Translations under genes and position numbers: made by a program
In this document: positions 58,217-64,000 of the stretch, one piece after another
Layout of the letters: the number at the start of each line of letters is the position of its first letter
Numbering within the stretch: the stretch's first letter is position 1
Source of the DNA: Mycolicibacterium aromaticivorans JS19b1 = JCM 16368
GTDB lineage: Bacteria > Actinomycetota > Actinomycetes > Mycobacteriales > Mycobacteriaceae
NCBI RefSeq assembly: GCF_000559085.1
Contig: NZ_JALN02000001.1
Coordinates: 4,526,001 to 4,590,000, forward strand
Direction: 5' to 3'
Length of the DNA: 64,000 bases
Notes under the pieces: model-generated
Databases searched by the model: none
What the model was told of the DNA's origin: nothing
Seen by the model: the letters and a program-made list of their open reading frames with translations, nothing else

Positions 58217-58954
58217 ATGGCGCGTATGGCCGAGTCCGAGGGGGTCCCCGAACCGGGACACCTGCCCCACGACATCGATCACTCCCACCCCGACGTCACC
58301 GGAGGCTGGCTGCGTGCGGCGACCTTCGGGGCAATGGACGGATTGGTCTCCAACAGCGCGCTGATCGCCGGCGTCGCGGCCGGCGCCGGGGCCCACACCG
58401 TGGTGCTCAGCGGTGTCGCCGGATTGCTCGCGGGCGCATTCTCGATGGCGCTCGGCGAATATACGTCCGTCACTACCGCCAACGAACAGATCGACTCCCA
58501 GGTACGCATCGAACGGCGCTCGTTCGAGCGACATCCGCACGCCGAACGGGACGAACTGGTGTCGATGTTGATGGACATGGGGATGTCTGAGGCCACCGCG
58601 CGTCAGGCCACCGAGGAGATTCATCGCGACGAGGAACAGGCGGTGCATTTCCACCTGTCGCAGGAGCTCGGCGTCGACCCGCGGGAGAAGCCGTCCCCGG
58701 TGATCGCGGCGGTCTCGTCGTTCGTGATGTTCGCCCTGGGTGCGATCATCCCGCTGCTTCCATACCTGTTCGGTTCGGACAAGCTGTGGCTGGGTCTGAT
58801 GTGCAGCGGAGCCGGACTGTTGGTGGCCGGTGCGGTGGCCGCGAAGTTCACCAAGGGCTCGATGTGGCTCGGCGCCGGACGACAATTGGCGTTCGGCGCC
58901 ATCGCGATCGCCGCCACGTATGCGGTCGGAAATCTCGTCGAAGCCACCTTGTGA
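58217..58954 (+). CDS. VIT1/CCC1-family metal transporter
   Basis: A 245-residue VIT1/CCC1 protein that would move Fe2+ or Mn2+ across the membrane. Helix 1 is ATFGAMDGLVSNSALIAGVA; GAFSMALGEYTSV follows, then an acidic cytoplasmic metal-binding helix (SMLMDMGMSEATARQATEEI...DEEQAVHFH), and three C-terminal helices. An ATG at 58226 is an alternative start; upstream frame is open but unlikely coding. Confidence 0.87.
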   Translation: MARMAESEGVPEPGHLPHDIDHSHPDVTGGWLRAATFGAMDGLVSNSALIAGVAAGAGAHTVVLSGVAGLLAGAFSMALGEYTSVTTANEQIDSQVRIERRSFERHPHAERDELVSMLMDMGMSEATARQATEEIHRDEEQAVHFHLSQELGVDPREKPSPVIAAVSSFVMFALGAIIPLLPYLFGSDKLWLGLMCSGAGLLVAGAVAAKFTKGSMWLGAGRQLAFGAIAIAATYAVGNLVEATL

Positions 58955-58958
58955 GCAA

Positions 58959-58964
58959 TACGCT
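58959..58964 (+). promoter_or_regulatory. -10 box of the bestrophin-like gene
   Basis: TACGCT fits TANNNT and is 6 nt before the GTG at 58971, only 5 bp after the VIT1 gene ends; predicts a leaderless transcript. Confidence 0.45.
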
Positions 58965-58970
58965 GGCGCG

Positions 58971-59858
58971 GTGATTCGTAGCGTCGGGAAGCTCGGCCCA
59001 TTGAAGGTGTCGGGCCTCGTGTGGTGGCAGATGCGCTGGGACCTGCTGGCGATCATCGTGGTGGCTGCGATCTTGATCCCCATTCCCGACCCCACCCAGA
59101 TCGATTACGCCTCGGCGGTGTTGTCGGTGTTGGGTATCGGCGCTTCGGTGTTCATCGGCTTCCGTAACACCACCGCCTACAACCGGTGGTGGGAGGCCCG
59201 AACGCTGTGGGGCAACGTCATCATCAACTCGCGCGCCACCTACAACACGCTGTGCGCGGTGGACTCCGGTTCCCCGGAGATGGCGGATGTTCTGAGCCGG
59301 ATGCGTCGCCGGCAGGTGCGCTATGCCTGGCAGCTCGCCGCGGACTTGCGCAAGATCTCAGCGGTGGCGGGCGTCGCCGATCTGACGCCGGAAGATCCCG
59401 CCGACATCGGCGCCACCGATCTGATGACCCGCCAAGCGGTCGACATCCAAACCCTTTCGGCGAACGGACATGTCGACAACCAGGCCCGCGTGATGCTGAT
59501 GAACGTCAACACCGCTCTGGTGAGCGCCCAGAGCGGGCTGGAGCGTATCCGCAACGAGCCGATTCCGCTCCAATACGAGGTCTTCGTCCGCGGACTGGCG
59601 TGGTTCTTCGCGATCATGGCATTCAGCAGGCTCGACGGCTCGTCACACCCGTACGCCGGGGTGATCATCGGCCTGCTGCTGATGGCGGTGTTCATCGGCG
59701 CCGAGCGACTCGGGCACTTCATCGAGCAGCCCATGCAAAACGGAATCTTCGACATCGCGATGTACCGGTTCTGCGGCGTGATCACCGGCGACCTGTTGGG
59801 CAGGGACCATCCGCTGGCTCAGCCCAGGGAAAGCGCGAAGGCCACCATCTGGATGTGA
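58971..59858 (+). CDS. Bestrophin-like membrane channel protein
   Basis: A 295-residue bestrophin/UPF0187 protein. Family pattern: SVFIGFRNTTAYNRWWEARTLWGNVIINSR near residue 60-90 and PLQYEVFVRGLAWFFAIM plus FIGAERLGHFIEQPM later. Bacterial bestrophins form pentameric ion channels. Starts 16 bp after the VIT1 gene, perhaps from its own promoter. Confidence 0.87.
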   Translation: MIRSVGKLGPLKVSGLVWWQMRWDLLAIIVVAAILIPIPDPTQIDYASAVLSVLGIGASVFIGFRNTTAYNRWWEARTLWGNVIINSRATYNTLCAVDSGSPEMADVLSRMRRRQVRYAWQLAADLRKISAVAGVADLTPEDPADIGATDLMTRQAVDIQTLSANGHVDNQARVMLMNVNTALVSAQSGLERIRNEPIPLQYEVFVRGLAWFFAIMAFSRLDGSSHPYAGVIIGLLLMAVFIGAERLGHFIEQPMQNGIFDIAMYRFCGVITGDLLGRDHPLAQPRESAKATIWM

Positions 59859-59886
59859 GTGCTCACGGCGTTGAGCAACAACGGTT

Positions 59887-61098
59887 TCAGCTGTCGCTGC
59901 CGATGGTCACCGCGGTGGCCTGCTCGGTGATCTCCTCGATGTCATCTTCCTCGGTGTCAATAGCGCCCAAGTGGCGGGCAGTCAGCGCCAGCACCCCGGC
60001 CCCGAGTAGCACCGCACCGGCACCGACCCAGAACGGCAGGTGCACGCTGACCCGCTCACCGAGCACGCCGGCCAGCCAGGGTGCGACGGCGGCGCCGCCG
60101 AAGCGCATGAAGCTGTAGGCCGCGGAGGCGACACCGCGTTCGACGGGTGCAGCCTTCATGACCGTTTCGGTGATCAGCGTGTTGTTGATGCCGATGAACA
60201 GGCCGGCGATCACCACACAGGTGGCCAGGATGGTCTTGTTGTCGGTGCCGACGGCCATCACGACCAGGAGTGCCGAGAAGCACAGCAGATTCAGCAGCAG
60301 CACCCGGACGGTGCCGAAGCGATGCTGCAGGCGGGGTGCCACCACCACCGAGGTGAACGCGAGGCACAGACCCCAGCCGAAGAAGATCAGCCCGATCTCA
60401 TGTGCGTTCATGTCGAGTGGGAACGGGGTGAACGCCAGCAGCGTGAAGAAGCCGAAGTTGTAGAGCAGTGCGGTGACCGCGACCCCGAGCAGGCCCCGGT
60501 GCCGTAGCGCGCGAAACGGGTCGGCCAGTGTGGTCATCCGCTGCGGGCGCGGCGTCTCGGGCAGCAGCAGCGCCGTAACCACCAGGGCGATGGTCATCAG
60601 CACCGAAACCCCGAAAAATGGCCCACGCCAAGAGATTCCACCCAGCACGCCGCCGACCAGTGGGCCGACTGCGATGCCGAGCCCCAGCGCGGCTTCGTAG
60701 AGAATGATCGCCTGGGCGACCGATCCGCGCGCGGAGTTGACGATGGTGGCTAGCGCGGTCGCGATGAACAGCGCATTGCCCAGTCCCCACAGTGCGCGCC
60801 AGCCGACGATGCCCATCACGGTGTCGCTCATCCCGGCGAGTCCGGCGCCGGCGATGATGATGACCAGGCCGAGCAGCAGCGTGCGCTTCGGGCCGATACG
60901 GCTCGACACCACGCCGGTGACCAGCATCGCCACGCCCATGACAGCCATGTAGCTGGTGAACAGCAGCGACACCTGCGACGGCGTGGCGTTGAGATTGTCG
61001 GCAATCGGTTTCAGGATCGGATCGACGAGTCCGATGCCCATGAACGCGACGACGGATGCGAACGCAACGGCCCAGACGGCCTTGGGTTGGCGCCACAT
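59887..61098 (-). CDS. MFS transporter
   Basis: A 403-residue, twelve-helix major facilitator of the drug/H+ antiporter type: LVDPILKPIADNLNATPSQVSLLFTSYM, SSRIGPKRTLLLG (motif A) and EAALGLGIAVGPLVGGVLGG (motif C). The ATG at 61098 has GAGGAG 10 nt upstream. It follows a MarR gene on the same strand with a 17-bp gap, so probably under its control. Confidence 0.88.
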   Translation of the reverse strand: MWRQPKAVWAVAFASVVAFMGIGLVDPILKPIADNLNATPSQVSLLFTSYMAVMGVAMLVTGVVSSRIGPKRTLLLGLVIIIAGAGLAGMSDTVMGIVGWRALWGLGNALFIATALATIVNSARGSVAQAIILYEAALGLGIAVGPLVGGVLGGISWRGPFFGVSVLMTIALVVTALLLPETPRPQRMTTLADPFRALRHRGLLGVAVTALLYNFGFFTLLAFTPFPLDMNAHEIGLIFFGWGLCLAFTSVVVAPRLQHRFGTVRVLLLNLLCFSALLVVMAVGTDNKTILATCVVIAGLFIGINNTLITETVMKAAPVERGVASAAYSFMRFGGAAVAPWLAGVLGERVSVHLPFWVGAGAVLLGAGVLALTARHLGAIDTEEDDIEEITEQATAVTIGSDS

Positions 61099-61115
61099 GA
61101 GTGGCTCACTCCTCA

Positions 61116-61601
61116 CTACTTCGGTGACGTGTCGAGGTCGTCGAGGAGGCGATGCAATGCTCCGACGGCGGTCGACAGGATTTCGCGGTCCTCGTCCGAG
61201 AGGCGCTCGATGCGCGGATCGATCACTGCGGCGCGGTCCGCGCGGACCTGGGTGAGCATTGTCTTGCCCTCAGGGGTGATGCGAATGCGGACCGCACGCG
61301 CATCGTCGGGATCAGGGGTGCGGGCCACCAAGCCGGCATCCTCGAGACGCCGGACCTGCGTGGTCATCGTCGGCTGCGAGCAGTGGTCGAGCTCGGCCAG
61401 ATCGGAGATGCGGGCCTCGCCCTGGTCGTCGATCGTGCTCAGCAGCCGGGCCTGCGCCCACGGCAGCGGCAGCCGGATCCGCTGGGTGGCCAGCCGGTTG
61501 AGCCGGGCGACGACGGTGAGCAGCTCAGACCCCAAGCCCGCGTGCGACGTGGACGCGGCGCCGGGGTGCTCCTGGGTGGGCGTCGGAGTCATACCTACCA
61601 T
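61116..61601 (-). CDS. MarR-family regulator (Rv2327-like)
   Basis: A 161-residue MarR protein. Winged helix: ARLLSTIDDQGEARISDLAEL, DHCSQPTMTTQVRRLEDAGL and VARTPDPDDARAVRIRITPEG. The start is the ATG at 61601 or 61592. M. tuberculosis has a MarR gene (Rv2327) next to the same ABC transporter, so conserved context. The palindrome just upstream is its likely operator. Confidence 0.85.
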   Translation of the reverse strand: MVGMTPTPTQEHPGAASTSHAGLGSELLTVVARLNRLATQRIRLPLPWAQARLLSTIDDQGEARISDLAELDHCSQPTMTTQVRRLEDAGLVARTPDPDDARAVRIRITPEGKTMLTQVRADRAAVIDPRIERLSDEDREILSTAVGALHRLLDDLDTSPK

Positions 61602-61605
61602 ATTT

Positions 61606-61622
61606 ACATAGAAATACTATGT
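61606..61622. promoter_or_regulatory. MarR operator palindrome
   Basis: ACATAG-aaata-CTATGT, a perfect 17-bp dyad, lies 5-15 bp before the MarR start and includes a minus-strand TAGTAT that can serve as -10 box. Binding there would block the MarR-MFS operon. Confidence 0.65.
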
Positions 61623-61716
61623 TGTCTCCCGGCTGGCCGGTGTCATTTCTCACAGCATTCCCACAGGCGGCCCTGGCCGCGGCAGGCCGAGACCCCGAGC
61701 AGCCCGCGGCGACTGG

Positions 61717-61722
61717 CAGAAT
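61717..61722 (+). promoter_or_regulatory. -10 box of the ECF-type ABC transporter gene
   Basis: CAGAAT lies 6 nt before the ATG at 61729; the same hexamer precedes the sirA leader. Predicts a leaderless start. Confidence 0.4.
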
Positions 61723-61728
61723 CAGGTG

Positions 61729-63795
61729 ATGACCGCGACGAGACCGGAGGCCCCTGCGCAGCAGCCCTCCCGATCGTCGCTTGCTCGCCATCGAACAGGA
61801 TCGCTGTCACCCGTCGAGATGGCGCAAGCCTCCGTGATGGCCGCGTTGGCCGCCGCCATGGCGATCATCTCCGTCGTCGTGCCGTTCGCCGGGGGACTCT
61901 CGCTTCTCACCACGGTGCCGATGGGACTGCTTGGATACCGGTACCGCCTGCGGGTGTTGGTCGCGTCGACGGTCGCGGCGAGCGTCGTCGCCTTCCTCAT
62001 CGCCGGGATCAGCGGGCTCATGGTGGTGGTCAACTGCGCCTACGTCGGTGGGTTGGCCGGCATCATGAAGCGCCGGCGGCGTGGCACCCCGACGGTGATC
62101 GCGGTGGGCCTGGTCGCGGGCGTGGTGTTCGGTTTCTTCATCATCGCCGCATTGACCGTGCTGGTTCGGCTGCGCACGCTGACGTTCGAGGCGATGACGG
62201 CCAACTTCGACGGTGTGGTGTCGGTGATGTCGCGCTTCGAGCCGTTCCGGCCTGCCGCCGAGGACGCGCGGCACATGTTCGGCGTCGCCTTGCAGTATTG
62301 GCCTGCGCTGCTGATGGTCTACGCGATGTTCTCGATCATGGTCGTCACCCTGGTGGGGTGGTGGGCGTTGTCGCGGGTGCTGGACCGCTTGCGCGGCATT
62401 CCCGATGTGCACAAGCTCGAGACGCCCGACGAATCCGGCCCGGTCGCACCGGTTCCGGTGCGCCTGGTCGACGCCGGGTTCCGTTACCCCAACGCCGCGC
62501 GCGACGCGCTGCGACCCGTGAGCTTGTCGGTCGACGTCGGCGAGCACGTGGCGATCACCGGTGCCAACGGCTCCGGCAAGACCACGCTGATGCTGCTCCT
62601 GGCCGGACGGAGCCCTACCTCCGGCACGATCGAGCGGCCCGGTTCGATCGGACTGGGTAAGCCGGGCGGGACCGCGGTGATCCTGCAGCACCCCGAAAGC
62701 CAGGTTCTGGGAACGCGAGTCGCCGACGACGTGGTGTTCGGACTGCCGCCAGGGACGCACACCGATATTCCGGCTCTGCTCGACGAAGTCGGCCTGGCGG
62801 GCATGGAGGAGCGCGATACCGGCGGACTGTCCGGCGGTGAGCTGCAGCGACTCGCGGTGGCCGCCGCGCTGGCCCGCACGCCGTCGATGCTGATCGCCGA
62901 CGAGGTCACCAGCATGGTGGACCAGCGCGGCCGTGAGGCATTGCTGACCGTGCTGTCCGGTCTGACCGAACGCCACCGGATGGCGTTGGTGGCGATCACC
63001 CACTACAACAACGAAGCCGATACCGCCGACCGGATCGTCGATCTCACCGAGTCGCTGGACAACACCGACATGGTCGAAAGCGCTGCCGCGCCGACGGCGA
63101 CGATCAGTGCTGCGCCGCGCGCCGCCGAACCGGTGTTGCAGCTCGGCCATGTCAGCCACGAATACGCCGCGGGTACACCGTGGGCCAAGCCCGCGCTGAC
63201 CGATGTCAACTTCACCGTCCACGAGGGCGACGGCCTTCTCATCCACGGCGGCAACGGTTCTGGCAAGTCGACCCTGGCCTGGATCATGGCGGGCCTGACC
63301 ACGCCGACATCCGGCGTGTGTTTGGTGCGCGGGCGCCCCGCACCGGAATGCGTCGGCGAGGTGGCCATTGCTTTTCAGGCCGCCCGGCTGCAGTTGATGC
63401 GCAGTCGCGTCGATCTGGAAGTTGCTTCCGCAGCCGGTTTTTCACCCCGCGACACAGCCCGGGTGCACGCCGCGCTGGCCAAGGTCGGCCTGGATGCCTC
63501 ACTGGCCGGGCGTCGCATCGACCAGCTCTCGGGCGGGCAGATGCGCCGGGTGGTGATTGCCGGCCTGCTGGCCCGCTCGCCGCAGGCACTGATTCTCGAC
63601 GAGCCGTTGGCCGGTCTCGACGCAGCCAGCCAGCGTGGGCTGCTGCGGCTACTGAGCGATCTGCGCCGCAACAGCGGGCTGACCGTCGTGGTGATCTCGC
63701 ATGATTTCGTCGGCCTCGAGGAGCTGTGCCCACGCACTCTGCATCTGCGCGACGGTGTGCTCACCACCGCACCGACCGCGGAGGAAGTGTCGTGA
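61729..63795 (+). CDS. ECF-type ABC transporter: membrane domain fused to two ATPases (Rv2326c-like)
   Basis: A 688-residue fusion. Residues about 25-230 are membrane helices of an S-component-like domain ([20 protein letters not shown]). Two ATPase domains follow: the first with [17 protein letters not shown] and [11 protein letters not shown]; the second with [17 protein letters not shown] and [11 protein letters not shown]. The next gene encodes the T component, so all ECF parts are present for a vitamin or metal importer; the substrate is unknown. The start could be the GTG at 61726. The stop overlaps the next start (GTGA). Confidence 0.87.
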   Translation: MTATRPEAPAQQPSRSSLARHRTGSLSPVEMAQASVMAALAAAMAIISVVVPFAGGLSLLTTVPMGLLGYRYRLRVLVASTVAASVVAFLIAGISGLMVVVNCAYVGGLAGIMKRRRRGTPTVIAVGLVAGVVFGFFIIAALTVLVRLRTLTFEAMTANFDGVVSVMSRFEPFRPAAEDARHMFGVALQYWPALLMVYAMFSIMVVTLVGWWALSRVLDRLRGIPDVHKLETPDESGPVAPVPVRLVDAGFRYPNAARDALRPVSLSVDVGEHVAITGANGSGKTTLMLLLAGRSPTSGTIERPGSIGLGKPGGTAVILQHPESQVLGTRVADDVVFGLPPGTHTDIPALLDEVGLAGMEERDTGGLSGGELQRLAVAAALARTPSMLIADEVTSMVDQRGREALLTVLSGLTERHRMALVAITHYNNEADTADRIVDLTESLDNTDMVESAAAPTATISAAPRAAEPVLQLGHVSHEYAAGTPWAKPALTDVNFTVHEGDGLLIHGGNGSGKSTLAWIMAGLTTPTSGVCLVRGRPAPECVGEVAIAFQAARLQLMRSRVDLEVASAAGFSPRDTARVHAALAKVGLDASLAGRRIDQLSGGQMRRVVIAGLLARSPQALILDEPLAGLDAASQRGLLRLLSDLRRNSGLTVVVISHDFVGLEELCPRTLHLRDGVLTTAPTAEEVS

Positions 63796-64000
63796 CGACC
63801 GCCCGCCAGCCTCGCCCGGTGGTGCTGCTGCGTCCGGTGCCGGGCACGTCACCGATACACGAGCTGTGGGCCGGCACCAAACTGGTTGTGGTCCTTGGTT
63901 TCTCGGCCCTGTTGGCGTTTTATCCGGATTGGGTGCCGATCGCTCTGGTCGCGATCCTCATCGGCACCGCGATCCGCATGGCCCGCATCCCGCGCGGCGT
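63792..64000 (+). CDS. ECF transporter T component (CbiQ/EcfT-like), N-terminal fragment
   Basis: GTG at 63792 overlaps the preceding stop. The visible 69 codons give a short polar start then [23 protein letters not shown], the typical first helices of EcfT/CbiQ proteins. Cut by the right edge of the window. It couples the fused ATPases to the substrate-binding membrane domain. Confidence 0.8.
   Translation, partial: MTTARQPRPVVLLRPVPGTSPIHELWAGTKLVVVLGFSALLAFYPDWVPIALVAILIGTAIRMARIPRG

Overview
The window is high-GC actinobacterial chromosome, and its gene order places it in a Mycobacterium, most likely a rapidly growing Mycolicibacterium. From left to right it follows, in inverted orientation, the block known in M. 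tuberculosis from rpsT (Rv2412) to dnaG and Rv2342: the ATP-grasp/alpha-E/transglutaminase trio, an RNase Z-like MBL protein, a CBS protein, lepA, LppR-like lipoproteins, GH15 trehalase, subI-cysTWA, che/cysH/sirA, hemW, hrcA-dnaJ2, rsmE, phoH, ybeY, a CorC-like protein, era, amiA2, recO, uppS, zur-smtB, glyS, a TPM protein, dgt, dnaG and tRNA-Asn. Rv numbers are from memory of the M. tuberculosis map, not from a search.

Region 1 (1-10.3 kb) holds the start of rpsT, the ATP-grasp trio, a PepSY membrane protein, the MBL hydrolase, and an inserted type III glutamine synthetase / creatininase / TetR operon behind a region with two inverted operator-like dyads. Region 2 (10.3-18.7 kb) holds a CBS protein, a MazF/PemK-like protein with a leaderless start, lepA (apparently lacking an ATG/GTG/TTG start at its ribosome binding site), two tandem lipoproteins, a divergent MFS/MarR pair with a clear operator, and trehalase. 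Region 3 (18.8-27.8 kb) is the sulfur assimilation locus: sulfate importer subI-cysTWA (+) and sulfite reductase, APS reductase and sirohydrochlorin chelatase (-). Each of the two operons is preceded by a 30-codon leaderless short ORF ending in clustered cysteine codons, and the sirA leader can form alternative hairpins around the sirA ribosome binding site. This is a cysteine-responsive attenuation layout.

Region 4 (27.8-33.4 kb) has a small secreted protein, a SulP transporter fused to a carbonic anhydrase, and a two-component system with 11-bp-period repeat boxes upstream. It stands where M. tuberculosis carries the mycobactin genes. Region 5 (33.4-51.6 kb) is conserved housekeeping: heat-shock repressor and DnaJ2 behind a CIRCE-like element, ribosome maturation (rsmE, ybeY, era), RecO, decaprenyl diphosphate synthase, zinc regulators, glycyl-tRNA synthetase, dGTPase and primase.

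Region 6 (51.6-64 kb) is more accessory. After tRNA-Asn comes a three-gene membrane module built on a cytochrome b N-terminal domain with both heme-ligand pairs but no Rieske or cytochrome c partner nearby. It is followed by an oxidase subunit III/IV-like operon, an acyl-CoA oxidase-like flavoprotein, a VIT1-type metal transporter, a bestrophin-like channel, a MarR/MFS pair, and an ECF-type ABC transporter cut by the window end. Leaderless starts (a TANNNT-like -10 box 6-8 nt before the start codon) recur throughout. No IS element, prophage, CRISPR array or rRNA gene was seen.
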